DNA of 64,000 bases from [Eubacterium] cellulosolvens LD2006 (GCF_000621585.1 NZ_JHXY01000017.1:1-64000); one strand, 5' to 3'. Positions 53,188 through 62,619 are shown, counted from the stretch's first letter. Notes: generated by a model from the sequence alone, not told the origin. Numbers and translations are program-made.

Positions 53188-55503
53188 TTAATCCATATTT
53201 TTCAAGGCATCACTCTTTTTGATCTTACGGATCTTCAGAAGCTGCATGACGGCAACTGCCGCGTAGCTGACGATTCCGAGAAGTACCATCTTCACATAGC
53301 AGTCACTGCTGATACAGTAGGGCAGATAACCGCTCATCCGCTGATAGAGATAGTACCTGAAGATCAGCCTGAGGAGCCAGTCCACGACCGGAACCGCCAG
53401 AAGCAGTGAAGCCACAACCACAATCGTCGTGGATACGATGTAGAGTCCCCCGATTTCCCCGGCGGAAAACCCAAGGATCTTCGCCATGGAAATGCTGACG
53501 GCGTTTCGCTCGATGATCTGTTTGGCAAGAAGATATACCATCAGAACAAACATGATGATGCCGAACCACTCCACCGGGCCCATCAGATCCGCGAAGGACT
53601 GCCAGAGCTGATCGGCATAGGCGCTGAATGTGGTGCTGTCGAGAACCATGTAAATGTTTGACTCCGTGAGACTCCTCAGCTTTTCGTCCGCAAAATACCC
53701 GCTGTAATCCTCCGGTTCTCTTTCAAAGATCTCATTGAATTCATCCAGGTTCAGGAAGACCGCCAGCGTCGCTTCATACGGATATTCCCCTGCGACTGTA
53801 AAGGTATACGTCCTGTCCGCGTACTTGTCGTAGAGATCCACCGGATCTCCGTCCTTCAGACGGTACTTTTCCATGTAGCCGTTCGATACAAGAATTTTCC
53901 CCTGGGGAATCTCTTTTTTCACATAACGGCTGTCGTCCACGATTCCGTAGACCGAGATTTCATCCGTTTTGTAGTCGGCCTTTTGCGTCTCAAGGCTTGT
54001 CATCGCGAAACGCTCCGCCGAAGCTTCTTCCGCCTCCTCCGGCATTTTCAGCACGTACTGATACTGGCTGATGCTTGTGTCACGGATTCTTTTGGACACT
54101 TCCGTGAGAAGCGGCTGAAACATCAGGCCGAAGATGATGATGGAACCGGCCATGATGATGCCGACCGCCATGGTGATATAGTTCGGAAGATTCTGGAGGA
54201 TAATCCGAAGACGGAACCTCGCGGTAAAGGGTATGCGGTAAGGGAGCCTGAGCGCGCGCATTTTTCCCTTCGCGGATATCTCTCTTCGCAAAAACTGAAG
54301 CGGCCCGATCCGCAGTTTTCGAATCAGAATGCATACATTGATGGCAATCATGATCGCGGTCGGAATCAGCGTCGTCTTCAGAAAAGCTTCCTTGTTCCAG
54401 AACGTCTCCACCTCGCCGAGAGAATACATGGATCGGTAGATCTTCATCATCAAATCGCGCATGGTCGTATATCCCAGCGCATTTCCAACGACCATTCCGG
54501 CAAGGAAGGCGAAAAGCGGCAGGATGAGATAATGTCTCACCAACTCACCTCTTGTGTACCCGGACGCCCGCAGCGTGCCGATCACCGACGCTTCCTTTGA
54601 GAGTGTGTTCAGTGTGGTGACTGCCACAATAAAAGCGAGCACGGCGACAACGATGTAAAGGAAAGCCTCCATCGAGGCGCCGTCGCCGCTCATGTCTTCA
54701 CCGGCGAAATTGATGGCTTTGTTTTCATAATCCGGCAGATAGTCCGTCATCTCAACCGGGGTCAGCCCCTCCTCACCCTGTGCGGTCCGCTGCGTGATGT
54801 CTGTGTTTACAGAGATGAGTTCCTCACGGAAGGCGTCGAGAAGTTTTTCGGCAGCTTCTTTCTTCTCCCTGTCCGTGACCGGAGCCTCTTTGTACCTCCA
54901 TGCATAGCCGAACGTCACATGATCGGAAGAAAAATCATCGAAGCCATCCGGAGCCATCACGCCGACGCCGAAATTCTCCATATCAAACATAAGATCCGCG
55001 TTGTCTTTGAACAGGGAGCTGTAATTCGGCAGTGCCACAAAACCGGTGACGGTAAGTTCCCGGCCGTTCAGCGTTATTCTCTCTCCGACCTTCATTTCCG
55101 CATTGGAATAATGAAGATTGTCGAGGGCCACCTCACCTGTCGTTTCCGGAAGCCTTCCCTGTGTCAACCACGGTTTATTGACCTCACTGCCGAGGCGGTA
55201 CATGCGGAAGGTTTCTTTCCCGCGGCGCTCCTCGAAAAACGCAGTCTCAAAGAGCTCCACCTTTGCCTTCTTCTCCACGGCCTTCAGAAGCCCGTCTTCC
55301 GGTTTGACATTGAAAGCCAGATGCCCGTTCTCCACCCGGTTTTCCACCATATTTTTTTCATAGGCCTTTGCGACGCCGGCGTTCGCAACCAGAAAACTGG
55401 AGACGACAGACACAACCATTACAATGAAGAGAAAAATGACAAGGTATTTTCCGAAATCAGATTTCAGCTCACGCAGAAATCTGCGATTCATGGGATTTTT
55501 CAT
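53188..55503 (-). CDS. ABC transporter permease, FtsX family with two permease domains
   Basis: A 771-residue membrane protein. After an N-terminal helix (YLVIFLFIVMVVSVVSSFLVA) there is a large outer domain. A first FtsX domain follows near 280-400 (EAFLYIVVAVLAFIVAVTTLNTLSKEASVIGTLRASGYTRGEL). A second outer domain leads to a C-terminal FtsX domain (FGIIMFVLMVYLLAKQII, VSISMAKILGFSAGEIG). It pairs with the ATPase gene 166 bp upstream in the same direction. Systems of this shape export lipids or peptides or resist antimicrobial peptides; no target can be read here. CAGGAGGAG precedes the ATG. Confidence 0.9.
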   Translation of the reverse strand: MKNPMNRRFLRELKSDFGKYLVIFLFIVMVVSVVSSFLVANAGVAKAYEKNMVENRVENGHLAFNVKPEDGLLKAVEKKAKVELFETAFFEERRGKETFRMYRLGSEVNKPWLTQGRLPETTGEVALDNLHYSNAEMKVGERITLNGRELTVTGFVALPNYSSLFKDNADLMFDMENFGVGVMAPDGFDDFSSDHVTFGYAWRYKEAPVTDREKKEAAEKLLDAFREELISVNTDITQRTAQGEEGLTPVEMTDYLPDYENKAINFAGEDMSGDGASMEAFLYIVVAVLAFIVAVTTLNTLSKEASVIGTLRASGYTRGELVRHYLILPLFAFLAGMVVGNALGYTTMRDLMMKIYRSMYSLGEVETFWNKEAFLKTTLIPTAIMIAINVCILIRKLRIGPLQFLRREISAKGKMRALRLPYRIPFTARFRLRIILQNLPNYITMAVGIIMAGSIIIFGLMFQPLLTEVSKRIRDTSISQYQYVLKMPEEAEEASAERFAMTSLETQKADYKTDEISVYGIVDDSRYVKKEIPQGKILVSNGYMEKYRLKDGDPVDLYDKYADRTYTFTVAGEYPYEATLAVFLNLDEFNEIFEREPEDYSGYFADEKLRSLTESNIYMVLDSTTFSAYADQLWQSFADLMGPVEWFGIIMFVLMVYLLAKQIIERNAVSISMAKILGFSAGEIGGLYIVSTTIVVVASLLLAVPVVDWLLRLIFRYYLYQRMSGYLPYCISSDCYVKMVLLGIVSYAAVAVMQLLKIRKIKKSDALKNMD

Positions 55504-55669
55504 GGTCTCCTCCTGAACGAAATGCGTACAACATCTGTAAGCAGACTCCTCTTTGCATTTTTCTTAATCCAGTCGAAAAAACTCACCGATTTTGACACTT
55601 CGCTCTCTCATCTCCCGAGTTCTCATCTGACCGTTGAGCCTGCTGTTTATCTTTCATCGTTATACCACT

Positions 55670-56371
55670 TTACCACTCAAGTTCGGATACCGGCGTGCGC
55701 CTCTCATTGGTGTAACTGTGATGGACGCGGCCGTCTCTGAGCCGGACGACGCGGTCGGCCATATTTTTCAACGCGTCGTTGTGTGTGACCATGATGATTG
55801 TATTTCCGTATTCCCGGTTAATCCGCTCCAAAAGAGACAGAATCTCTTTGGATGTGCTGTAATCCAGCGCGCCGGTCGGCTCATCGCAGAGAAGAATGTC
55901 CGGATTTTTTATGACTGCGCGGCCGATGGCCGTCCGCTGCTGCTGCCCTCCGGACAACTGATTCGGCAGTTTGTCCCGGTGGTCATAGAGACCAAGCGTT
56001 TTCAGAAGTTCATCCACCTCAAGGGGCTTTTGACTTAAGTATGCGCCGACTTCCACGTTCTCACGAACCGTGAGGTTCGGAATCAGATTGTACAGCTGAA
56101 AGACATAGCCCAGGTGATTCCGGCGGTACTGCGTCAGCCGCTTCTCATTCATCTCCCCGGTCTTTTCCCCATCAATCATCACATATCCTTCATCGGCCTC
56201 GTCAATCCCGCCGATGATATTGAGCAGTGTCGACTTTCCGCTGCCGGAGGGTCCGAGAAGAACACAAAATTCGCCTTTTTCAATATCCAGGTCAACTCCG
56301 GTCAGCACGGTCGCTTTCGCCTCGCCCTCCCCGTAGTGTTTCTTTACGTTCCTTATTTGCACAAAACTCAT
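55670..56371 (-). CDS. ABC transporter ATP-binding protein (MacB/LolD type)
   Basis: A 233-residue ATPase with Walker A GPSGSGKST, Q-loop VFQLYNLIPNLTV, signature LSGGQQQRTAIGRAV, Walker B LLCDEPTGALD and the H-loop MVTHND. It is the partner of the permease at 53188-55503. I use the ATG at 56371, which has AAGGAGA 7 nt upstream; the frame is open further but without a site. The 166-bp gap between the two genes holds no gene. The unit is divergent from the GT-C gene at 56599, with 227 bp of AT-rich control region between. Confidence 0.93.
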   Translation of the reverse strand: MSFVQIRNVKKHYGEGEAKATVLTGVDLDIEKGEFCVLLGPSGSGKSTLLNIIGGIDEADEGYVMIDGEKTGEMNEKRLTQYRRNHLGYVFQLYNLIPNLTVRENVEVGAYLSQKPLEVDELLKTLGLYDHRDKLPNQLSGGQQQRTAIGRAVIKNPDILLCDEPTGALDYSTSKEILSLLERINREYGNTIIMVTHNDALKNMADRVVRLRDGRVHHSYTNERRTPVSELEW

Positions 56372-56598
56372 GGTCAAGTCTCCTTTCGCAGCATGCGTCT
56401 GCGGCGCGCCTACGCATGACATGTCTTGACGTCTGAAATTGTATTCGTTATGATGACTAATAAACACATTTTTAACTGTGTTCTCTATTTTATATCATTT
56501 TATCAAACAATTTATGGCATTTATATCTCCATTGTTAGCAATTCAAGGCACCTAAGTATCATTTTTAGCAAAATACACGTGAAAAGGGGTTTCCGGTG

Positions 56599-58065
56599 AT
56601 GTCCAAGTATTCCACTAACCTGAAAACAGTTTTTGCTTTATTTCTGATCGTCTGCAGTATTGTTATCATCTTTTTTCTTCCATCGAATAATCCCTTCGAC
56701 ATCGGCAATACGTATACGGACTCCTCTGTTTATACTTACATAGGCCATGTGATGAAGGATGGTGGTATGCCTTACCTCGATGCCTTCGATCACAAGGGGC
56801 CCGTACTCTATCTGATCGAGCTGCTCGGGCTCACAATTCACAGAAATATCGGCATATGGTTCCTGGAAATACTCTCGCTGGCCATCGGGCTGTTTTACAC
56901 GTATCGATGCGCCCGACTCTACGGATGCGGACGTGTATCCTCCTGCGTAACCGTTTTTGTGACGACGCTGTCCTTAGCTTCTTTTTTCTTTGACGGTGGA
57001 AACATCGAGGAGGAATATGCCTTTCCTCTGCTGATGATATCCCTGTTCTGTTTCCTGAAGTATTTCCTGACAGACAGAATATCGCGCGTGGAATTAACAG
57101 CCTGCGGAGCGGCCTTCGCGGCGGTCTGTCTGATCCGTGTAAATATGGCAGGTCTCTGGTTCATCCTTTGTCTCGGGGTGATCGTCGACTGCGTGAAACA
57201 GCGCAAAGCGAACAAACTGCCAAAGCTGATCCTATATTTTCTGCTGGGAACCGTTGTCGTCAGCCTCCCGGTTCTTGTCTGGCTGATTCGAAATCATGCT
57301 TTCTTTGCGTTTGTTGAAGATTACCTGAAGTTCAACTTCGCCTATTCCACCGGGCACGGCAGTATTCGGATTTTCCAGTCCATGAATGGTTTCCTGAAGG
57401 ATACCCCGGTGCTGATCGGTATCCCGGTTACAACCTGGTTCTGTCTCCGGGAAAGAAAGCTGACGGACATCCTCTGCCTGATCTGCTATCCGGTTTCACT
57501 CCTGCTGCTCTGCCTGTCCGGGCATTATTTCTTCCATTACGGCCTGCTGCTCTGCCCGCTGTTTGCATGGACAACGGCTCGGGCACTGTCCTTCGTCGAA
57601 CAAAACCGGACAGTACAAAAAAGGAAATGGACCTACGCATTGACCCTTTCGCTTGCCGTCTGTATGCTGTTTAACTCTACCTTTCTCTCCATCGCGGGCT
57701 ACATCGCCGATCCGATCCGAGACGTAGAAAAACAGCCGATGGTGAAAACTATCGTAAACGAAGTGACGGCAAACACCGAAGATGATGATGCGATCTCTGT
57801 CATGGGCAACTGCAATATTATCTACCTGCTTTCCGGCCGGTCATCTGTATCCAAATACTCGTATCAGGATCCGATTGCCGCGGTAAGTCCGGAGATTTTA
57901 AACGAATATCTCATGGACCTTCAGAGCCTGAAAGCAAAAATGCTCATTGTTGACAGTACCTGCTCCTTCTACGATTCCGTAAAGAACGAAATAAAAAAAG
58001 TGACGGATAAAAACTACCGCCTTCTCGATCGCGTGGAACAAATGGAGGTGTATGTGCGGAAATAA
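56599..58065 (+). CDS. GT-C fold membrane glycosyltransferase, second gene
   Basis: A 488-residue protein with about ten helices. The first outer loop has NTYTDSSVYTYIGHVMKDGGMPYLDAFDHKGP. Here the DS in place of the usual DE, and the DHKGP motif, mark it as a member of a GT-C subgroup common in Firmicutes, often annotated as hypothetical or as a glycosyltransferase family 39 protein. A soluble C-terminal domain ends in RVEQMEVYVRK. AAAAGGGG lies 9 nt before the ATG. It reads away from the ABC unit and is followed 38 bp later by the Xer recombinase remnant. Confidence 0.7.
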   Translation: MSKYSTNLKTVFALFLIVCSIVIIFFLPSNNPFDIGNTYTDSSVYTYIGHVMKDGGMPYLDAFDHKGPVLYLIELLGLTIHRNIGIWFLEILSLAIGLFYTYRCARLYGCGRVSSCVTVFVTTLSLASFFFDGGNIEEEYAFPLLMISLFCFLKYFLTDRISRVELTACGAAFAAVCLIRVNMAGLWFILCLGVIVDCVKQRKANKLPKLILYFLLGTVVVSLPVLVWLIRNHAFFAFVEDYLKFNFAYSTGHGSIRIFQSMNGFLKDTPVLIGIPVTTWFCLRERKLTDILCLICYPVSLLLLCLSGHYFFHYGLLLCPLFAWTTARALSFVEQNRTVQKRKWTYALTLSLAVCMLFNSTFLSIAGYIADPIRDVEKQPMVKTIVNEVTANTEDDDAISVMGNCNIIYLLSGRSSVSKYSYQDPIAAVSPEILNEYLMDLQSLKAKMLIVDSTCSFYDSVKNEIKKVTDKNYRLLDRVEQMEVYVRK

Positions 58066-58103
58066 TTCCCAGTTTTCTCAGAATCACACACAGGAGCGAT
58101 ATC

Positions 58104-59042
58104 ATGAGCTATGCCGATCAGGTCAAACATACAAATGAACAGAAACTGGAAGCTCTGCTGAAGACCCTGCCGTCCTGCTGCAGAATCTACCTGTCTTCCC
58201 TCACGGAGGAAAAAGCCAGCAATACGATTCTCGCCTACGCCAGAGACCTGCAGGTCTACTTCGAGTACATCACCCGGGAAATCCCCCGGTTTTCGGATCG
58301 TCCGGCTTCTGCTCTCTCCACCGGTGAGGTGGGCTCCATCACGGATCCGGAGGCAGCCGGCTTTGTCCTCTTCCTTCGCTCCTACAAAAACAAAGACGGC
58401 ATCCGTCGCACGAACAGTTCTGCGGGTGCAAAGAGGAAGATCGGCACCGTGAAAAACTTCTACCGTTTCTTCTGCAAATCGGAAGTCTTCGACTGCAACC
58501 CGATGGACGTCGTTGCCACACCGAAGGTCACGGGGCCGGAGGGGACACGCCTCGATGTCAGCGAAGCAGCTCTCCTCATGGACAATGTCGAGTTCGGCAA
58601 CAACCTGCGCGGCAGGCAGAAGAAATTCCATATCCGGGAAAAGAACAGAGATCTGGCGCTGGTCTACCTCATGCTCTCCACCGGCATCCGGGTCTCCGAA
58701 TGTGTCGCGCTGGATATCGACGACATCGACACCGACGAGCGCTGTCTTCTCCTTCACAAGGAGGGGACAACAGCAGCGAAGATCTATTACTCCGACGAGT
58801 GTAACGCCTATCTGATGGGATAACTGGATGAGCGGCTTCGCTCACCGGCCGCCGATCCGAAGGACCGGGCATTCTTTCTGTCGAGAAACGGAGCGAGACT
58901 CAGTGCCCGTTCCATTCAGAAACTTGTAAAGAAATATACGTCGGCGATCACTGAAAAAAACGTGCACCCGCATGTCCTTCGGAAGACCTACGGCAAAAGC
59001 AGCTTCGAAAAATCTGATGAGATAACGAAAGAGGGGAACAGC
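58104..59042 (+). pseudogene. Xer-type tyrosine recombinase, stopped and 3'-truncated
   Basis: The N-terminal SAM-like core-binding domain (TEEKASNTILAYARDLQVYFEYI) and the first half of the catalytic domain (STGIRVSECVALDIDDID, with the first catalytic arginine) are intact. An in-frame TAA at 58821 follows AYLMG, where relatives have a tyrosine codon, so one base change would explain it. The frame then continues for 73 more codons as LDERLRSPAADPKDRAFFLSR to HPHVLRKTYG, with the HxxR motif. It then leaves the family and ends just before surE, lacking the last histidine and the nucleophile tyrosine. Two separate lesions make it inactive. AGGAG precedes the ATG. Confidence 0.85.
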
Positions 59043-59044
59043 TG

Positions 59045-59767
59045 ATGCAGATCCTGATTGTAAACGATGACGGAATTGAATATGAAGGTATCCACATTCT
59101 GGCGGAACTCGCCAAAGATTTCGGCACTGTGACGGTTGTCGCTCCCATGAAACAGTGCAGCGCCATGTCGCACCGGGTAAGTATCGACCGGGATCAGTGT
59201 ATCCGCAAGTGCAGCTTTCCGGTCGAGGGCTGCGAGGCCTATGCCTTCGACGGTACACCGGCGGACTGCGTCAAGGCGGCCATCGGCTTCCTCCATCTGA
59301 AACCGGACTATGTCTTTTCCGGCATCAATGACGGCATCAACGCAGGCTTTGATATCGCTTACTCCGGAACCATCGGCGCCGCCATGGAGGCTCTCATGCT
59401 GGGCATTCCGGCCATTGCTTATTCCCGGCTGCGAAGAGGGGACGCAGATTACGGCACCGTTCGCGCCTGCTTTCATGACATCACCGCCGGCCTCCTGAAG
59501 GAAGAACCCCCGGGGGATTCCGTCCGGAATATCAACTTCCCGAACTGCCCGGCCGACCAGTGCCGGGGGGTTCTCTATGACCGCCGCATCGCGCCGCAGC
59601 TCGTCATCCCGGATACCTACCATCTCATTTCACAGACCGGAGATGACACCGTCGTGAAACTGTCCGGCCATATGCTCGATGCCTCCGCCTTTGCCGAGGG
59701 TACAGACCTTCGGGCAGTCCTCGACAACTACGTGTCCGTAGGAGATGTCCGCTGCCCGGTGCTGTAA
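59045..59767 (+). CDS. surE: 5'-nucleotidase / polyphosphatase SurE
   Basis: A 240-residue member of the SurE family, metal-dependent phosphatases that dephosphorylate nucleoside monophosphates. The N terminus MQILIVNDDGIEYEGI carries the DD metal site. VAPMKQCSAMSH, FSGINDGINAGFDIAYSGTIGAAMEAL (metal asparagine and phosphate-binding residues) and VRNINFPN complete the family pattern. The length is normal (about 240-260). Its ribosome binding site, GAGGGG, lies in the tail of the recombinase remnant. The next 200 bp are repeat families A and B. Confidence 0.93.
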   Translation: MQILIVNDDGIEYEGIHILAELAKDFGTVTVVAPMKQCSAMSHRVSIDRDQCIRKCSFPVEGCEAYAFDGTPADCVKAAIGFLHLKPDYVFSGINDGINAGFDIAYSGTIGAAMEALMLGIPAIAYSRLRRGDADYGTVRACFHDITAGLLKEEPPGDSVRNINFPNCPADQCRGVLYDRRIAPQLVIPDTYHLISQTGDDTVVKLSGHMLDASAFAEGTDLRAVLDNYVSVGDVRCPVL

Positions 59768-59812
59768 GTCGCGCACTCCGTCGTCCGAATTTAAGTTTCG
59801 CCCCCGCGGAGA

Positions 59813-59890
59813 CTACGCCGAAGCTTTCCGCTGCGTGCTATTCGGGCATGCAGGCAAGTATTTGGTCGAGTGATTTAAGAACAGCTATAC
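59813..59890. repeat. Intergenic repeat family A, copy 2
   Basis: 78 bp, about 92% identical to 43741-43818, in the same orientation relative to the plus strand. It is directly followed by repeat B. Confidence 0.85.
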
Positions 59891-59960
59891 AGGGCTCGAA
59901 ATTTGCGTCGACGAAACTGACAAGGCTCCTGTGCAAATTCCTGCACATCCTCGCGGATCA
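59891..59960. repeat. Intergenic repeat family B, copy 2
   Basis: Related to 36481-36560; ends 10 bp before the lipoprotein stop codon. Confidence 0.6.
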
Positions 59961-59969
59961 TTTCTGTTA

Positions 59970-60377
59970 TCACAGATAACGAAAGGTCAACTTGACGCCT
60001 GCGTCCATTGTCTGCGACGCGACGGTTACCGACTCACCCTTCTCTATGGTAATTCTCTTCAGCGGTTCGGCATTAAGATTGATCCCGTCGCCATCTTTCT
60101 CCACAAATGCGCCTTCCTTAATCTCCAGAGTGATCCTCTTCGAATTTGCGGAATAGACACGGAACGTGCCAAAAGAATCCTCGTAAACGATTTCTCTTCT
60201 TCTCAGATCCGTGTGCTTCTTTAATCCCTCGTCTCCGCTTCCCATGTCGTTCCAGTAATCATATCCGATGTTCAGCTGACGACCGGTGGTATCTTCGTCC
60301 GGGAGATCACAGCCCCACAGGCATACAACAAGCACAAGAACTGTAAGAAGTACTATGATAAATCTGTTTCGTTTCAT
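59970..60377 (-). CDS. Small lipoprotein of unknown function
   Basis: A 135-residue protein with a lipoprotein signal peptide (RNRFIIVLLTVLVLVVCLWGC, lipobox LWGC). The mature part is about 110 residues and rich in charged residues, with a beta-strand pattern (FGTFRVYSANSKRITLEIKEGAFV, TVASQTMDAGVKLTFRYL). No family is recognised. The ATG at 60377 fits the signal peptide; GGAAAGGG lies about 12 nt upstream. It lies 156 bp downstream of the sugar transferase gene in the same direction. The gap has a stem (CTCGGTTGGAG/CTCCGACTGAG) without a T tail. Confidence 0.65.
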   Translation of the reverse strand: MKRNRFIIVLLTVLVLVVCLWGCDLPDEDTTGRQLNIGYDYWNDMGSGDEGLKKHTDLRRREIVYEDSFGTFRVYSANSKRITLEIKEGAFVEKDGDGINLNAEPLKRITIEKGESVTVASQTMDAGVKLTFRYL

Positions 60378-60533
60378 TTTGTGTTTAAGCCCTTTCCATC
60401 TACGGCCTCCATTTTTTCTACCCGAAAGCAGTTGTTTCAACGCAATTTCACGTATTGCCCCGAGAGACATAGCGCGTAGCGTTTTTCTCAGTCGGAGATA
60501 GTAGCTCCAACCGAGGCGAGGTTGTTATATCAC

Positions 60534-61988
60534 TCAGGGATTCTCTTCCACGTGTTCCTCCGAAGACGCATCATTGTCGTACCAGCTCTGCTCCTCTCCG
60601 AAGCCCTCGGTGCTCTCTTTGGAAAACAACACGCGAACCGTCTCAAAGATAATCTGGATATCCAGAAGAACCGAGTAGTTGACGATATAGATGATATCCA
60701 TCTTCAGCTTGTCGAGAGCGGAGGTGTTGTACTTGCCGTAAACCTGCGCGTAGCCGGTCAGCCCTCCCTTCACTTTTTCCCGGAAACAGAATTCCGGAAT
60801 ATCCTTCGTATATTTCTCAATGTGCTCAATCCGCTCCGGTCTGGGTCCGACGATACTCATATCTCCCTTCAGAATATTGATGAGCTGCGGAAGCTCATCA
60901 ATCCGAAACTTTCGAATAAAGCGCCCGACCTTTGTAATACGCGGATCCTCGTCTTCGGCCGGATGAACCTCTCCGTCCTTGTCCGCGTCTTCGATCATAC
61001 TGCGGAACTTCAGAATCGAGAATACTTTTCCGCCAATGGTACAGCGCTCCTGACGGAAAAACACACTGCCGCCATCTTCCATCCTGATCGCGATCGCCAC
61101 TGCCGCGAAAAGCGGCGAGAGCAGGAGAATTGCCAGTGCGGAAAGAAGAACATCGAAAAACCTCTTCCACATTCTCTCCCAGAAATTCATCGGCAGGTTT
61201 CTTCTATAATAGAGTGGAGAATCAAACTGGTTGAGCTCCCCGGAAGATTTAACCAGAATATCCGAGATTTTCGGAACGAAGTAAACTCTCTTGTTCATGG
61301 CAAAACAAAGCTTCAGTATTGTTTTTTCTTCTTCCGCGGGCAGATCATTGATCAGAACCGCGTCGTATTCCAGCATCTCGCTGATCAGCTCATCCTCCGG
61401 CACACTGGAACGGATGCTTGCGGCGACATGATACTTGTACTGCATGCTGTTCAGCTTATGCGGAAGCACCTTCGCGTATCCCTCGTGCTTGTCATAGACT
61501 TCCAGCAGCCGGAAGGGCGGGAACATTTTCCGATAGACATTGACCATGATGTCCGTCACGACCACATCCGCCACCGCCTGCACAATAAAGAGCAGGGCGT
61601 ACCGCCAGAGAAAATCAAAGAAGAATCGGAACTGTCCAGTGATCGCCATGGACACGAAGATCTCCGCGATGTTCAACAGAAACAGACCCGAAATCTGTGA
61701 CGCCACGATATTCGCTTTCCGGTAGACACCGATCCGGTATCCACCCAGCCAGTTGAACAGAAGAATACTGATGCCTCCGTAAATCAACACCGCCATGAGA
61801 AGGTTGGCCAGTCCGAGCAGGTGTCCGGTCTGGTTGTGCTCCTCAACGAATTCCAGCCATACATAGAAAAACGATGCCGAGAACATCGCTGTCAGAATAA
61901 TAGCACAGCATGTCCGGAATACATATCTGCTGCTTGACTGTTTCTTGGCACGCCGTGTGTTTAGTTTCTGCAGATCAGCTTTGATCAT
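60534..61988 (-). CDS. Initiating sugar-phosphate transferase (WbaP/WcaJ type)
   Basis: A 484-residue polyprenyl-phosphate hexose-1-phosphate transferase of the long form. Four N-terminal helices (from CCAIILTAMFSASFFYVWLEF to LLFIVQAVADVVVTDIMV) and a middle cytosolic domain lead to the re-entrant helix (FFDVLLSALAILLLSPLFAAVA). The catalytic core has LKFRSMIEDAD, RKFRIDELPQLINILKGDMSIVGPRPE and KGGLTGYAQVYGKY. It is a second initiating enzyme besides the PglC-like one at 21676, so the strain can start two different surface glycans. A typical locus would follow it, but downstream (leftwards) there is only a lipoprotein. GAGGTGGGGT precedes the ATG. Confidence 0.92.
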   Translation of the reverse strand: MIKADLQKLNTRRAKKQSSSRYVFRTCCAIILTAMFSASFFYVWLEFVEEHNQTGHLLGLANLLMAVLIYGGISILLFNWLGGYRIGVYRKANIVASQISGLFLLNIAEIFVSMAITGQFRFFFDFLWRYALLFIVQAVADVVVTDIMVNVYRKMFPPFRLLEVYDKHEGYAKVLPHKLNSMQYKYHVAASIRSSVPEDELISEMLEYDAVLINDLPAEEEKTILKLCFAMNKRVYFVPKISDILVKSSGELNQFDSPLYYRRNLPMNFWERMWKRFFDVLLSALAILLLSPLFAAVAIAIRMEDGGSVFFRQERCTIGGKVFSILKFRSMIEDADKDGEVHPAEDEDPRITKVGRFIRKFRIDELPQLINILKGDMSIVGPRPERIEHIEKYTKDIPEFCFREKVKGGLTGYAQVYGKYNTSALDKLKMDIIYIVNYSVLLDIQIIFETVRVLFSKESTEGFGEEQSWYDNDASSEEHVEENP

Positions 61989-62204
61989 ACCCCACCTCTG
62001 TCGTTCGGATCCGGCCGTTCACACATACCATGACGGCCTTCCCGGATTTTCTTATTGCGTACTGTGATTTCCTTCTAATCTGTAATATTTCTAACCTTTA
62101 CCTTATCATTGATTAATCGTTTTCGCAATGTATTCATATGCGGAACACCGGAGCTTCCCAAACAGACTTCGTTTGGAAAAGATAAATGCTGTTCTTTACA
62201 CATA

Positions 62205-62230
62205 AAAAAGAATGTCGCTAGCGACATTCT
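62205..62230 (-). terminator. Rho-independent terminator (perfect 20-bp palindrome)
   Basis: GAATGTCGCT and AGCGACATTC (62211-62230) form a perfect palindrome, followed on the minus strand by TTTTTT. It probably ends transcripts coming from the U32-like gene. Confidence 0.75.
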
Positions 62231-62288
62231 CGCGCCGAGCGCGGATGCAACGCATCTACATATCGCGCGAGTGCGCATCCTGCGGAGC

Positions 62289-62502
62289 GTTCTGGTATAG
62301 GGATTGCGGAGCAATTTCCTATACCAGAACAAAGTCCGCAAGCGGACCTCGACTCCCCCAGCCCCCCAATCCTCCCGGTGAGCGCAGCGGACGAAAGGCG
62401 CGCGAGCAGAATCGCGAAGCGATCTTCCCATCTGCGAGCTGCGCATGTAAGCGGAGCGTTTTGTTTCATGGTAAATTCGGAGGAATTTCCTATTTCAAAA
62501 AC
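62289..62502. repeat. Composite hairpin element, copy 2
   Basis: The left hairpin has perfect 13-bp arms, GTTCTGGTATAGG (62289-62301) and CCTATACCAGAAC (62318-62330), around GATTGCGGAGCAATTT. The core 62328-62461 matches 41301-41431. The right hairpin (62459-62502) is imperfect, with AATTCGGAGGAATT in its centre. The bases before the left hairpin (GCGCATCCTGCGGAGCG) repeat the end of the core, as if the unit were core plus hairpin in tandem. No gene lies in 62100-62619. Confidence 0.8.
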
Positions 62503-62619
62503 TCATATACTTTATCCATTGCGTGTTCCTCGCTTTCATTGTGATTTACCTTTTCATTTACTACTTTGATTCTATCGTCATCTACCCCTTTATTGCAAAC
62601 TGAAACGTGTATGCTTTTT

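Noticed and set aside
58846-59258. Minus-strand frames opposite the recombinase remnant and surE
   Set aside because: Shadows of the plus-strand genes with no supporting signal.
60487-60518. Stem downstream of the second initiating transferase as a terminator
   Set aside because: The stem is good but the following bases on the transcript are As, not Us, so it is left as a structure without a role.
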